64,000 bases of DNA. Origin: Velthaea sp965214335. GTDB taxonomy: Bacteria; Vulcanimicrobiota; Vulcanimicrobiia; Vulcanimicrobiales; Vulcanimicrobiaceae. The position numbers and the translations under genes are program-made. The stretch covers positions 62,001-126,000 of the forward strand of contig CBDCBO010000019.1 in assembly GCA_965214335.1 (NCBI GenBank), in the 5' to 3' direction. Positions 43,765 through 53,412 of the stretch are shown here, piece after piece (positions within the stretch are counted from its first letter, which is position 1; each line of letters starts with the position of its first letter). The notes below the pieces were generated by a model that saw nothing but the letters and a program-made list of their open reading frames with translations, ran no database searches and was not told where the DNA came from.

Positions 43765-46484
43765 TGCGCGGCGCTCTTGGCCAGTGCGACGGCATGGCGT
43801 TGACTCGAACAGCCCAGCTTCCGGCACAGCGAGGTAATAACTCCATCAACCGTTCCGATGTCATGCCCTGAAAGGACCGCGATTTCGCCCGCTTCCAAGC
43901 CCGCCGACATATGGATGAGAACCTCGCGTTCTGTCGCGGTGAGCTCGCCGAAATGGCCGCGAAACGTCTCGGGCAGCGGCAGCGCTTCAATCAGGCGCCG
44001 GATACCGCCGAACCCGCAGCCGTCCAACCGTTCGAGCACGTCGCCCAGTTCAGTCGAATACCGTCCGTCCGCCCAGCGGGCGCCGATGGTTTGCACCGCA
44101 TCGACGAGCTGCGCGTTGCGGCGTGACAGTGCGCCCGAATGTCGTAGATCGTCGAGGATTCGCAGCACCGCCTCCCGGCGCCCCAGCAGGGTGAGCGCAA
44201 GTGCGATGTAGGCTTGTGTAAACGCCGCCGAAGCATCGGCGGGCGCCACGTCGTGCCGCGTCGACTGCGCCCGATCCAGGGCTGCGGACGCTTCCGTGTG
44301 CAGCCCGGCCGCCGCGGCATACAAGGCTATTTCCGCGTACCGCTGCGCCTGACGAGCGGGCGTTATTTGCTTCTCGGCTGTCGGCGCGACGAGCCGGTAC
44401 GCGCGATGAAAATCACCGCTCCAGGTAGCGCGCAGTGCTTGCGCCGGTAGCAGCGTTTCACTCGCGAACACCGAGTAGTCGACGTCGAGCGAGCGCAATG
44501 CTTCGTCGAGCCGTGCGCATTCGACCAGGTTTCCGCACAGCACCTCGATCTCGAACAGACCGAGCGTCGCATAGGTCTGCAGATGCCGGCTACCGGCTTT
44601 GATGCTGCACGATGCCAGCGCCTCGAGATGCAAGCGCGCCGCATCGACGTCGTCTTCGTAATCCATCGCCACGTTGTATAAGATACTGAGCGCCCGTGCC
44701 GCGATGTCGTAGAGATGCGAGGCAAGCGCCGTATCGAGCGCGCAACGTGCGTACGCTTTCGCGCGTTCCGGATCGCGGGCAAAAAACGCGACGTATCCGG
44801 CTTGGTAATACACCTTGGCCCGGACGGCTTGGTCGTCAACGGCGACGAGTTGCTCGAGCGCGAGGGCGATCGTCTGGGTCGATTCCTCGTTAAGCTGATG
44901 TGTCGCGTAAGCCGTCGCGAGCAAACCGGCCAGCGATACCGACAAGCCCAAGTCGTGCCCGCCTTCGGCAACGATCGGCTGCAGCAGATCGATCGCGTCG
45001 CGCCGGTCTTGCCGAACGAGGTCGGTCGCGAACCGAAACACGATTGGTCCGCGCTGATGTGAATCGCCGACGTTCTTGATCGCGTGCCGGAACCACGCTT
45101 CGGCAACATCGAAGCTCCCGTTGAGCGATTCGAGACCGGCGCGTACGGCCAGCGCGACGGGATAGGCGGCGAATTCTCGCTCACCCAGCGCGCGCAAGCC
45201 GCGATTCACCGCGTCCGCTTCGCCCCGATCCATCAGCTCGAACCCGCGAGCGCTCAGCAGCGCGGCGAGTGGCTCCGCGGCGTGCAACCCGGTGTAGAGT
45301 TCGAGCGCATCGAGCCAGCGTCCGACGCGTTCGCAGACCGCTGCCGACGCCAATGCAACACGCGTGAACAGATCGTTGCCCGCAGTCCGTAATTGCTCTT
45401 CGAGGAAGACGCGGAAGACCTCATGATAGCGGTACGAACCGTCGACGTCGGCAAAGATGAAAGCGCCGGCGTCGCACAGCCGCTCGAGCAGCGCATCGCT
45501 GCGTTCGCGCCCCGCAACGGCCAGCAGCGCCCGGTCGAAGTGCTTGTACAAACACGTCGCGAGGAGAAACTCACGCTCGGCCGCGCTTCGCGCCAAAAAC
45601 GCACGTAGCGCGAACGGCGTATAAGAGCGAGGCTGTCCGGCGTCGCCCGCAGCGTCCGCGAGCGCCGCTACGTCGCTAAGCGCAAGGGCAATCGCCGCGG
45701 GCCAATTCAAGGCGCCCGCACACAGCCGGTGCAGCGTACGGTCATCGATTGCGGTTCCCGTCCGGCCGACGGCGAAACGCAAATCTTCGAATGTAATGGT
45801 AAAGTCAACATCGTCGAACGGCAGATCCATCCGATCGTTGGCTAGCCAACGCGCGACGGGAAACCGGTCGGCGGTATCGCCGATGAAAATCCAGCGCAGC
45901 GGGGCATGCCAGGTTTGGTCGACGAGCTCGATCAACAGCGTAAAAAGACGCTCGTCGGTCACTGACTCCAACCCGTCGATGATCAGCGCGAGTTCGAGCG
46001 ATTCGAGGTGGCCAACCGCCCACGCCGCGATGGCACGCGGCGCGTCATCGAGACGATGCATTCGATCGTAGACGCCCATGAACGAGGTGAGCAAAGCGGG
46101 CGCGAGGTCGCCCAAGCACGTTGCGAATTCACGCATGAAGCCAAACAGGTCGGCTTCGCCGGTACACAAGGTCAAGCGACGGTGCGGCAGCGCGCGTGTA
46201 GTGAGGAATTCGCGCACGACGGTACTTTTACCGAAGCCGGCCGGAGCAGCGGCGATGAGAATCGGAAACGTTGTCGCCCGCTCCAAGCGACCGAAAATGC
46301 GCTCGCGCGCCAGTGACAACAACCGCTGGGCCGTCGGTTGCGGCAGCGGGTCGGCGACAGGCAGCGAACATGCCACGTCGTTCACCGCGGGCATATACGA
46401 GCGGGCAAACGCGAGCGCGACACTCTTCTCATCGGCACCTGTCGCGCAGCGCGTCGATACGCTTGACGGGCAGCGGCCGCCCAT
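43758..46484 (-). CDS. MalT-like LuxR-family STAND transcription regulator
   Basis: 908 residues as called; the ATG at 46397 (MPAVNDVACSLPVADPL) is an alternative start. P-loop ATPase at ~60-330 (AAAPAGFGKSTVVREF, LALIIDGLESV, IFIGDTADRFPVARWL), a long TPR-like helical superhelix (~350-820), and a C-terminal LuxR helix-turn-helix (~845-905: LTATEREVLIHMSAGLEAGEIAVLSG ... LCRKLGC). These signal-gated activators oligomerise on ligand binding. Its last bases overlap the start of the HD-GYP gene, so ligand-dependent regulation and c-di-GMP breakdown are tied in one operon. Target genes unknown. Confidence 0.9.
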   Translation of the reverse strand: MGGRCPSSVSTRCATGADEKSVALAFARSYMPAVNDVACSLPVADPLPQPTAQRLLSLARERIFGRLERATTFPILIAAAPAGFGKSTVVREFLTTRALPHRRLTLCTGEADLFGFMREFATCLGDLAPALLTSFMGVYDRMHRLDDAPRAIAAWAVGHLESLELALIIDGLESVTDERLFTLLIELVDQTWHAPLRWIFIGDTADRFPVARWLANDRMDLPFDDVDFTITFEDLRFAVGRTGTAIDDRTLHRLCAGALNWPAAIALALSDVAALADAAGDAGQPRSYTPFALRAFLARSAAEREFLLATCLYKHFDRALLAVAGRERSDALLERLCDAGAFIFADVDGSYRYHEVFRVFLEEQLRTAGNDLFTRVALASAAVCERVGRWLDALELYTGLHAAEPLAALLSARGFELMDRGEADAVNRGLRALGEREFAAYPVALAVRAGLESLNGSFDVAEAWFRHAIKNVGDSHQRGPIVFRFATDLVRQDRRDAIDLLQPIVAEGGHDLGLSVSLAGLLATAYATHQLNEESTQTIALALEQLVAVDDQAVRAKVYYQAGYVAFFARDPERAKAYARCALDTALASHLYDIAARALSILYNVAMDYEDDVDAARLHLEALASCSIKAGSRHLQTYATLGLFEIEVLCGNLVECARLDEALRSLDVDYSVFASETLLPAQALRATWSGDFHRAYRLVAPTAEKQITPARQAQRYAEIALYAAAAGLHTEASAALDRAQSTRHDVAPADASAAFTQAYIALALTLLGRREAVLRILDDLRHSGALSRRNAQLVDAVQTIGARWADGRYSTELGDVLERLDGCGFGGIRRLIEALPLPETFRGHFGELTATEREVLIHMSAGLEAGEIAVLSGHDIGTVDGVITSLCRKLGCSSQRHAVALAKSAAQC

Positions 46485-46811
46485 ACGTCGGGCGCAAATT
46501 CACTCTAATGCTACACCGGCCAAAAGCGTGCAGAACGAGCGTTCTTCACGCGTGGTAGCGTAACAGTTCAATGTTTGCTTGAGAAGCTTGCTGCTGTAAA
46601 GACGGCGAAATAAAAGCAACTTCCGGCGGCTAACCTAGCGATAAAGCATTGACGGCGGTACGTTAAGTTGCCTTGCACGCGGGCCGATACCCAAAGAGAG
46701 GCATGCCACACGCGGTGTTGCCGCGCAAGATACAACAAGCGATCGCCTTTCGTTCTATGTGTACGCTTTAACGATGCTCGATATTTTACGCTGCCCTGTA
46801 GTGGAGTTTCC
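46485..46811. other. Divergent promoter region, no gene seen
   Basis: 327 bases between the LuxR regulator and the REC-GGDEF gene, which diverge. A coding-looking upstream extension of the latter frame has no motif. I looked for a c-di-GMP (GEMM) riboswitch and did not find one. Promoters are expected but not clearly seen. Confidence 0.35.
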
Positions 46812-48938
46812 ATGACCGGAGATACCGCCGTGGTGAATTCCGAAGGAACCGGAACGACTGCGTTTCGCGGGACGATCGTGATCGCCGAGGACGACATTAC
46901 CACGCGTCTGGTCTTGCGACGCGTCCTTGCCCGCGAGCACTTCCGGGTCATCGACGTCGAGAACGGCCGGCTGGCTTGCGAGGCGGTGCGACGCGAGCAC
47001 CCCGACGTGGTCATTCTCGACTGGTTGATGCCCGTGATGGACGGCCGCGCGGCACTCGAAGAGCTCAAAGCAAGTCGCGAAACGCGCAGCATTCCGATCG
47101 TCATGCTCACCAGCTTGTCGGAAGTCAACGAGCGCGTCATCGCGCTTGAGGCCGGCGTGCAAGATTTTCTAAGTAAGCCCTTCGACACGCGCGAGCTCGT
47201 CGCGTGTATCGAACAGCAGATGCGCTGGCGGCACGGTCTCGCGGTCGACGCCGACGCTGCGTTCCTAGCCGAGCGCGACGCGCTGCGCGCGGCCAGCGAA
47301 CGCCGTTATCGGCTGTTAGCCGAAGCGATGCCGCACATGGTTTGGATGAGCGATCCGGCAGGCGGCGTCACCTATGTAAACCGGGCGTGGTGCGAGTTCA
47401 CCGGCCTACCGCCTCAACGGGCTTATGACGCCGGCTGGGCGCAGGCGATACACCTCGACGACCAACCGACGACCCTGCGGGACTGGTCGAGTTCGTTGGC
47501 AACGGCTAAACCGCTCGAGGTACAATGCCGCTTGCGTCGCGCGTCCGACGCAACGTACCGCTGGCACCTGGTACGCGCGATTCCGACGCGCGACGTAGCC
47601 GGGACGGTCGTTGAATGGATCGGGTCGTGCGCCGATATCCACGACTATCGCATCGCCAGCGAAACGCGCACGATTCTCGATACGATGGGCAGCATCGTCG
47701 CTATTCGTACCGACGACGGATTCGTCGATTATGCGAGCACGTACTGGGGCCAATACACCGGCTCGAATACCGAATCCGCGCTGGGCTTCGGTTGGCGCGA
47801 GTTCGTTCATCCGCACGATCTCGACGGTATCGACCGCAGCCGTAAACAGTTACGCGCCGCGCGGGCGGATGCGCACCACGACGAAATGCGCCTGCGCGGC
47901 CACGACGGCCGGTACCGGTGGTTTTTGATGCGCACGACGCTACTTCCCAACGAGCCCGGGGCGCCGCGCCGCTGGCTCGATACGTCAACGAACGTCGACG
48001 ATCTCAAGCGTACGCAAACAGCGCTGCAAAATAGTGAAGCGCGCTACCGCGCGTTGACGGATTCGATGCCGCAAATGGTCTGGGTCACGGACGCTACGCG
48101 CACGATCGAATACGTTAACGAGCGCTGGTCGCAGTATACCGGTCTCGATCTTGCGGCGACACAAGCGGCAGCACCAGCAGCGCTCGTTCATCCCGAAGAC
48201 ATAGCGGCGATCGAAGCGATGCGCGGCAATCCACCGGCTACCGAGTGGACCTGCGACGCGCGCTTCCGGCGGGCGGACGGGGCGTTTCGCTGGCACGCGA
48301 TCCGCGCAGTCTCATTTGCCGGCACGGCCGATAAGACGCCGAAGTGGATCGGCACCGCGACCGATATCGAGGACAGCAAAGCCGCGGCCGCGATCTTGGC
48401 CAAAACCGCGGCCGAACTCGAGCACCTCGCGCACCACGATCCGATGACCAACTTGCCGAACCGCATGTTGCTCATGGAACGCCTCGCTCAAGCAATCGCG
48501 CTGGCGCGACGCGCGCGCACCGGCTTGATCGTTCTGTATCTGGATTTGGACGGCTTCAAGAACGTGAACGACACGCTCGGACATGCCGCCGGAGACCACG
48601 TCTTAGCGGTCACCGGCAGGCGCGTCGCCGATGCACTACGTGCCGGCGATACCGCCAGTCGCGTCGGCGGCGACGAGTTCGTGCTCGTCTGCGCGACGGT
48701 CGAAGCCGAAGAAGACGCAGCGCGACTTGCTCAACGGCTGCTGGCGGTTATCGCCGCACCGATCGACGTCGACGGGACGGCGGTGCAGGTGGGCGCAAGT
48801 ATCGGCATCGCGTTGTATCCCACCGACGGTGCCACCGGCGACGATCTCATTCGCAAGGCCGACCGCGCGATGTACGCCGCAAAACAAGGCGGCCGTAACG
48901 ATTTCCGGACGTACGCCGACGCACATCGGATCGGCTGA
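46812..48938 (+). CDS. REC-PAS-GGDEF diguanylate cyclase response regulator
   Basis: Start at the ATG 46812 with GTGGAG upstream; the frame further upstream lacks coding character. 708 residues: receiver (~20-140; IVIAEDDITT, Asp in VILDWLMPVMDG, LTSLS, LSKPFD), three PAS/PAC units (YRLLAEAMPHMVWMSDPAGG; MGSIVAIRTDDGF; YRALTDSMPQMVWVTDATRT), and GGDEF (~540-700) with LDLDGFKNVNDTLGHAAGDH, active site RVGGDEF and an RAGD I-site five residues before it. A soluble, phosphorylation-controlled c-di-GMP synthase; the kinase partner is not adjacent, though two hybrid kinases lie elsewhere in the window. Confidence 0.93.
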   Translation: MTGDTAVVNSEGTGTTAFRGTIVIAEDDITTRLVLRRVLAREHFRVIDVENGRLACEAVRREHPDVVILDWLMPVMDGRAALEELKASRETRSIPIVMLTSLSEVNERVIALEAGVQDFLSKPFDTRELVACIEQQMRWRHGLAVDADAAFLAERDALRAASERRYRLLAEAMPHMVWMSDPAGGVTYVNRAWCEFTGLPPQRAYDAGWAQAIHLDDQPTTLRDWSSSLATAKPLEVQCRLRRASDATYRWHLVRAIPTRDVAGTVVEWIGSCADIHDYRIASETRTILDTMGSIVAIRTDDGFVDYASTYWGQYTGSNTESALGFGWREFVHPHDLDGIDRSRKQLRAARADAHHDEMRLRGHDGRYRWFLMRTTLLPNEPGAPRRWLDTSTNVDDLKRTQTALQNSEARYRALTDSMPQMVWVTDATRTIEYVNERWSQYTGLDLAATQAAAPAALVHPEDIAAIEAMRGNPPATEWTCDARFRRADGAFRWHAIRAVSFAGTADKTPKWIGTATDIEDSKAAAAILAKTAAELEHLAHHDPMTNLPNRMLLMERLAQAIALARRARTGLIVLYLDLDGFKNVNDTLGHAAGDHVLAVTGRRVADALRAGDTASRVGGDEFVLVCATVEAEEDAARLAQRLLAVIAAPIDVDGTAVQVGASIGIALYPTDGATGDDLIRKADRAMYAAKQGGRNDFRTYADAHRIG

Positions 48939-48941
48939 ACC

Positions 48942-48966
48942 CGCGCTCGCACTATTGTCGAGCGCG
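48942..48966. terminator. Hairpin between convergent GGDEF and glutamine synthetase genes
   Basis: CGCGCTCG (48942-48949) and CGAGCGCG (48959-48966) are exact reverse complements around a 9-base loop, in the 77-base gap between two convergent genes. No T-run follows on either side, so its strength as a terminator is uncertain. Confidence 0.45.
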
Positions 48967-49015
48967 ATGCGACCGCGCGACCGACAATGTGCGCACGAGC
49001 GTTGCTCCGTTCGCT

Positions 49016-50446
49016 TTAAAACAGATTCCAGAGAAACTGGTTGTACACTTCGTGGTGATACTGCACTTCTTCGGATTTGACGAACGTGCCGAGCAGCCGC
49101 GGACAGCGATCGGCGCTGGCTTGTTTCAATTCGGCGTACCGGCCCTTCACATCTTCGCCCAAGAGCGTTGAGATCCAATCCGAATTTTTGAAATGCGTGA
49201 TCGCGTCGAAGACGTTGTCGGGCAGATATTTGCTTGCTTGACGCAGGTTGGGCTCATCGCTGATCGAGCCTTCGAGCCCGGTCTTGAACACCGAGAGTAG
49301 CACCATGTACGGGTTCGCATCCGGGCCGACAGAGCGCACTTCGACGCGCGCGCTGCGCTCGTTGCCGATCGGAATTCGGACCATCGAACCGCGATCGACC
49401 GCCGAAGCTTTGATTTGATTGGGCGCTTCGAAGTGCGGATCGAGCCGGCGATATGCGTTCACACTGGCATTGAACACAAGACAAGTATCTTCGCCGCGCG
49501 TCAGAATACGGTCGATGAATTGCCAGCCGAAGCTACTGAGTTTCTCGTCACCGGCCGGGTCCCAGAATAAGTTCTTGCCGTCCTTGCTGACCGAAACGTT
49601 GGTGTGCATACCGCTACCGTTGACGCCGACGACGGGCTTGGGCAGAAAGCTGGCCGTCATGCCCAAGTTGTTGGCGACTTGGCGGCAGATGAGCTTATAC
49701 AGCTGGATGGTGTCGGCGCCGGCGGTTACTTCGCCGTAACCGTAGTTGATTTCAAACTGCGAAGGTGCGACTTCCGGGTGATCTTTCTCATTCTCGAAAC
49801 CCATCGCGCGCTGCACTTCCGCCACCGTATCGATGAACGTTCGCAGCGGATCGCCGGGTAACGAGTGATAGTAGCCGCCGGTATTCACATAATCGAACTT
49901 GTGGGTTTCGAAGAAATGCTGCTCGGCATCTTCGCCGGCGAATACGAAGCCCTCGATCTCATTGGCGGCGTTGAGCGTGTAGCCGTTCTTCTCGTAATGG
50001 TCGTGCGAGAACTTTTTGAGCATGCCGCGAATGTCGGCGGCGAACGGCGAGCCGTCTTTGTCGATCACGTCACCGAAGGCGAGCACTTTGCCGGGACCAA
50101 ACACGTCCGACGGCGTCCAATAGAACGCGCTCCAGTCGATGAAGAGCCGCAGATCGCTCTCTTTTTGCAACGTGAAGCCGCGGATCGAGGAACCGTCGAA
50201 TGTTAAGTTGTCACTCGACTTTATCAAGAATTTCTTATCGTAGTCGAGCATGTGCAACCGGCCTTCGAGGTCGCTGAACATTACCGTGACGGCCTTGATG
50301 CGCTTCTCGTCGACGAGGTACTTGATTCGCTTCTCTTGGAGCTCGTGCATCGCCACGCGATTCTTGCGCTCTTCTTTGGCGGCGAGATTGAGCTCTTCGA
50401 GCTCGCCGTACGGCAGCTCGAGAAAATCGCGTAAGTTGGTCGTCAT
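49016..50446 (-). CDS. glnA: Type I glutamine synthetase
   Basis: 476 residues. ATP-dependent glutamate plus ammonia to glutamine, a dodecamer in the cytosol. Motifs: NLTFDGSSIRGF (beta-grasp loop), NEIEGFVF (metal-binding), QFEINYG (Glu ligands), VNGSGMHTNVSV (ATP/Glu site), CLVFNASVNAYRRLDPHFEAPNQ, and IPIGNERSARVEVRS (Arg ligands). The adenylylation segment N-L-Y-D-L-P-P of enteric GlnA is absent from the C-terminus, so GlnE-type control is unlikely. A gene of one, no nitrogen regulator nearby. Confidence 0.95.
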   Translation of the reverse strand: MTTNLRDFLELPYGELEELNLAAKEERKNRVAMHELQEKRIKYLVDEKRIKAVTVMFSDLEGRLHMLDYDKKFLIKSSDNLTFDGSSIRGFTLQKESDLRLFIDWSAFYWTPSDVFGPGKVLAFGDVIDKDGSPFAADIRGMLKKFSHDHYEKNGYTLNAANEIEGFVFAGEDAEQHFFETHKFDYVNTGGYYHSLPGDPLRTFIDTVAEVQRAMGFENEKDHPEVAPSQFEINYGYGEVTAGADTIQLYKLICRQVANNLGMTASFLPKPVVGVNGSGMHTNVSVSKDGKNLFWDPAGDEKLSSFGWQFIDRILTRGEDTCLVFNASVNAYRRLDPHFEAPNQIKASAVDRGSMVRIPIGNERSARVEVRSVGPDANPYMVLLSVFKTGLEGSISDEPNLRQASKYLPDNVFDAITHFKNSDWISTLLGEDVKGRYAELKQASADRCPRLLGTFVKSEEVQYHHEVYNQFLWNLF

Positions 50447-50734
50447 ATCAGGTTATGGTACTCCTTGACGTGCCCGGGACGGAGGCCGCAAATAGCGCTA
50501 CCCCGGCAGAACGCTGCGTAGTTAGCAGCCCAAAGCCGGATTCCTCGGGTCAGATGGGTGACCGAGCGGTTGAAATTTCGCTAAAAGAACAAAGGTTGTT
50601 GAAGGCCAGGTTGGGCGCCGAAAACTACGGAATATCTCCCTTGCAGTCCGGCAGACTTCCATCGCTCCATCGACTATGAAGGATACGACATTGCACACGG
50701 ATCGCGTTTTTGCCGGTGACCTCCGGTTACCCGG

Positions 50735-50983
50735 GTGTCGCACGTGATCGCTCGAGCCGTTATCGTCGCGTTGCTGCTGTGCGCCATCGTGGTTCCAATC
50801 GTCCTGGCGGAAAGCCGGCGCTTTCGCCCGCGGCGCGCCAAGGCCGTCCCGGCTGCCGTTGTCAAGCGCGACGCCGCGCCGAAACCAGCGCTGCGCCTCG
50901 TCGTGAATAAGAACGATATGGACCGCGAACTGGCCGCGCTGCTGGCCAAGAATAACGGAAAGACGGCCGAGCCGGACGAGTAA
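50735..50983 (+). CDS. Small single-pass membrane protein
   Basis: GTG start; 82 residues. One membrane helix (VIARAVIVALLLCAIVVPIVLA), then a strongly basic stretch (RRFRPRRAKAVPAAVVKRD) and a charged end (DMDRELAALLAKNNGK). Basic residues follow the helix, so the C-terminus is probably cytosolic. Unknown family. Five bases upstream of the DUF3465 lipoprotein gene, so an operon. Confidence 0.5.
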   Translation: MSHVIARAVIVALLLCAIVVPIVLAESRRFRPRRAKAVPAAVVKRDAAPKPALRLVVNKNDMDRELAALLAKNNGKTAEPDE

Positions 50984-50987
50984 GGCC

Positions 50988-51401
50988 GTGCGCCTGCAGT
51001 CGACCGGCCTGGGCTTGGCGCTGCTGGTCGCAGCGTGCGGTCCGGCGGCGTCGCCCGAACATTGCGACCCGCAGGCGATCCGTGCCGTGCAAGCGGCGCG
51101 AGCCAATCGGTCCGAGGTTACACTGTGCGGGACGGTCGTGCGCGTCGGCCGGATCCGTCGCACACGGAGCGGCGCGCATCGAATACTGGTGGTCGACGTT
51201 GGCGCCGGCGACCGCATCGACATCGATGCCAACATCGACGTCATGGGCAACTTCCCGGTCCGTGCCGGCGAAACGACGGTCGTGCGCGGCGAATATTACT
51301 ATGACGCGCCCGGTCGCGACGGCGTGCACTGGACGCATCGCACCACGCACGGCACTCACCCGGCGGGGTTCATCGTCCTCGCGGGCGTCACGTACCGCTA
51401 A
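50988..51401 (+). CDS. DUF3465-like lipoprotein
   Basis: 137 residues. A lipobox is visible at the end of the signal sequence (ALLVAACG, Cys ~17). The mature domain matches the DUF3465 pattern: GTVVRVGRIRRTRSGAHR ... VVDVGAGDRIDIDANID, then VVRGEYYYDAPGRDGVHWTHRTTHGTH with the conserved HWTH. Function of the family is unknown; a cysteine pair (Cys 26, Cys 46 by eye) may form a disulfide. An envelope protein tethered by lipid. Confidence 0.75.
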   Translation: MRLQSTGLGLALLVAACGPAASPEHCDPQAIRAVQAARANRSEVTLCGTVVRVGRIRRTRSGAHRILVVDVGAGDRIDIDANIDVMGNFPVRAGETTVVRGEYYYDAPGRDGVHWTHRTTHGTHPAGFIVLAGVTYR

Positions 51402-51412
51402 GCCGGCGGCAG

Positions 51413-51673
51413 CTACCGGTGGGCACGTCGATCGAGAAAGGCGCACGTCAGCGCGGCGGCGCCGAGGAGCATCGCAACGGCGACGGCCGGCGTCTTGTCG
51501 GCATAGTGAAATGGAACCGCGCCGACGAGCCCGATCGCCGCCACGATCGTCAGAATGCGCGTGCGTTGCGAATACATGACGCCGCCGCGCTTACGAATCA
51601 TGTAGAGAAAAAATACGTACAAAACGAGACCTGCGATTTCGTAAGGATAGCCGGCATCGATAATGGCGTTCAT
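51413..51673 (-). CDS. Small membrane protein of unknown function
   Basis: Start at the ATG 51673, which overlaps the preceding gene by ATGA; an upstream in-frame start would sit inside it. 86 residues with three hydrophobic stretches: EIAGLVLYVFFLYMI, ILTIVAAIGLVGAVPF and TPAVAVAMLLGAAALTCAFL. No family recognised. Coupled to the solute-binding protein gene, it may be a membrane partner, but it is too small to be an ABC permease. Confidence 0.6.
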   Translation of the reverse strand: MNAIIDAGYPYEIAGLVLYVFFLYMIRKRGGVMYSQRTRILTIVAAIGLVGAVPFHYADKTPAVAVAMLLGAAALTCAFLDRRAHR

Positions 51674-53292
51674 CGGTCGATACTCCAATCGGCGGCGTTC
51701 CACGTCGGACCGAACGCGTTGGGCGCAAATCCGTGTAGCCGCCGGCCATACGCGTAGACATACGCCGGATTAAATAAGTAGATGATTGGGACTTCAGCGG
51801 CAACGCGGCGCTCGATGCGCGCGTAAAGCGCCGCGCGCACGGTCCGATCCGGTGTCGCAATAGCGTGCGTTTCAAGCGCGTCGACGTCGCGATCGCACCA
51901 GCGCATGTAGTTGGCCGAACCATGACAGGCGAGCAGAAAGCTGTCGTCGGGATCGGCGCCCATCGGCCAAGGCACGTACGCCAGATCGAACGCGCCGAGC
52001 GCCAGCGTTCCACCTTGCGACGCCGGCAAGAAAAGCTGCGCGTTGGAGATCGATTTAATCGTTACGGCAATTCCACGCGCCGCAAGTTCGCTTTGAACGA
52101 CGGTTGCGACGCGCACGCCGGTCGTCGTCTCAGGAAATTGTACGTAGGTGAAGGCCAGCGGCCGGCCGGCACGCGAGCGCAGGCCATCCGCACCGCGCAG
52201 CCAACCGGCGGCATCGAGCAACCGGTCGGCGGCGGCCGGATCGTAGCGTGGCAGATGCGCAGCCGGATCGTGAGCCCACGATGTTAGTGGTTGGGCGGTA
52301 TCGATAACGGGATAGCGGCCGTACGTTATTTTGGCACTGATTCCGGCGCGATCGATCGACGCGGCCAATGCCCGGCGGACACGAACGTCATCGAGTGGCG
52401 GATGCGTGGTGTTGATGGCGATGCCTGCGACGAGCGCTAACGGAGCGACGGCATACGCGAGGTCGTGTTTGTCCGTTAACGCGGCGGCCTGTGCGGGAGC
52501 GATGAGGTTCCAGTCGATGGCGTCGCTGCGCAATAAGGTCAAATTCGTGCCCGTATCAGGTACGATCTGCAGTTCGAGGTTTTTTGCGCGTGGGACACCA
52601 CGCCAGTACGCCGGATTGGCCTCGTACCGCAAGCGCTCACCGCGATCCCAGCGCACGAAACGAAAGGCGCCGTTGCCGACCGGGTGGGCGCCGAAGGCGC
52701 TTTGGCTCAAGTTCGCGACGCCGGCCAGCAGATGCGCGGGCAGCACGAATTGCGGTGCTGTTCCGTAACTAAAGAACGTGGCGACGGCCGGCGCCCAAGC
52801 GGCGCGCAAGGTGATGCGTACGGTGAAGTCGTCCAGCCGCTCGGCCTTGAGAATGCGGTCGTACCCTTCGCGCGAGCGGACCGGATTGCGACGGTCGACG
52901 ATGGCCGCTAACGTAAAGAGGACGTCGGTGGCCGTAACCGGCGGCCCGTCTTGCCAACGAACACCGTGGCGCAAATGGTAGGTAATAATTTTACCGCCGG
53001 CGGTTACGTCGCCGTTGGCGACGGTCGGAACGCGCGTCACCAGCACCGGCACCGCGCGGCCGCGCGCGTCGACGTCGATGAACGGCTCGAAGGCCAGCCG
53101 GGCAACCTGCTGCTCTACGCTTGCGGCGTCCACGTGGGCGAAGAGCGGATCGAGCGTTGCCGGGTCGGCCGCCAGATTGAAACGCACGGTCGATTCGGTC
53201 CGCGCAATCGGCTGCGCCGTCGGACTGCAATTCGTGACGGCGATGCCGAGAAAGCCGCAGATCAACGTACACGCGACGGAGAAGGGGCGCAT
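51670..53292 (-). CDS. ABC transporter substrate-binding protein, peptide/nickel family (SBP_bac_5)
   Basis: 540 residues. Signal peptide with lipobox (GFLGIAVTNCSP), so lipid-anchored. Family features: LNLAADPATLDPLF-like start, a hydrophobic LRHGVRWQDGPPVTATDVLFTLAA (typical of DppA/OppA), GNGAFRFVRWDRGERL, NTTHPPLDDVRVRRALAASIDR and DLAYVPWPMGADPDDSF. These bind peptides, nickel or other small solutes outside the inner membrane. No permease or ATPase genes follow, so it is an orphan binding protein or works with distant ones. Confidence 0.9.
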   Translation of the reverse strand: MRPFSVACTLICGFLGIAVTNCSPTAQPIARTESTVRFNLAADPATLDPLFAHVDAASVEQQVARLAFEPFIDVDARGRAVPVLVTRVPTVANGDVTAGGKIITYHLRHGVRWQDGPPVTATDVLFTLAAIVDRRNPVRSREGYDRILKAERLDDFTVRITLRAAWAPAVATFFSYGTAPQFVLPAHLLAGVANLSQSAFGAHPVGNGAFRFVRWDRGERLRYEANPAYWRGVPRAKNLELQIVPDTGTNLTLLRSDAIDWNLIAPAQAAALTDKHDLAYAVAPLALVAGIAINTTHPPLDDVRVRRALAASIDRAGISAKITYGRYPVIDTAQPLTSWAHDPAAHLPRYDPAAADRLLDAAGWLRGADGLRSRAGRPLAFTYVQFPETTTGVRVATVVQSELAARGIAVTIKSISNAQLFLPASQGGTLALGAFDLAYVPWPMGADPDDSFLLACHGSANYMRWCDRDVDALETHAIATPDRTVRAALYARIERRVAAEVPIIYLFNPAYVYAYGRRLHGFAPNAFGPTWNAADWSIDR

Positions 53293-53412
53293 CTCGCATA
53301 GGCGTTCCGCCGAGTGAGCGACGGCTCCGCTTTGGCCGATGCCTTTATGAACGTTTCGAGGTTCTACTGCGTGTTATGCCGAAATACTCGCTGCTCATGA
53401 AGGGTTCGACCG

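Noticed and set aside
46485..46811. c-di-GMP (GEMM) riboswitch upstream of the REC-GGDEF gene
   Set aside because: Looked for the conserved GEMM core and tetraloop-receptor bases on both strands; not found.
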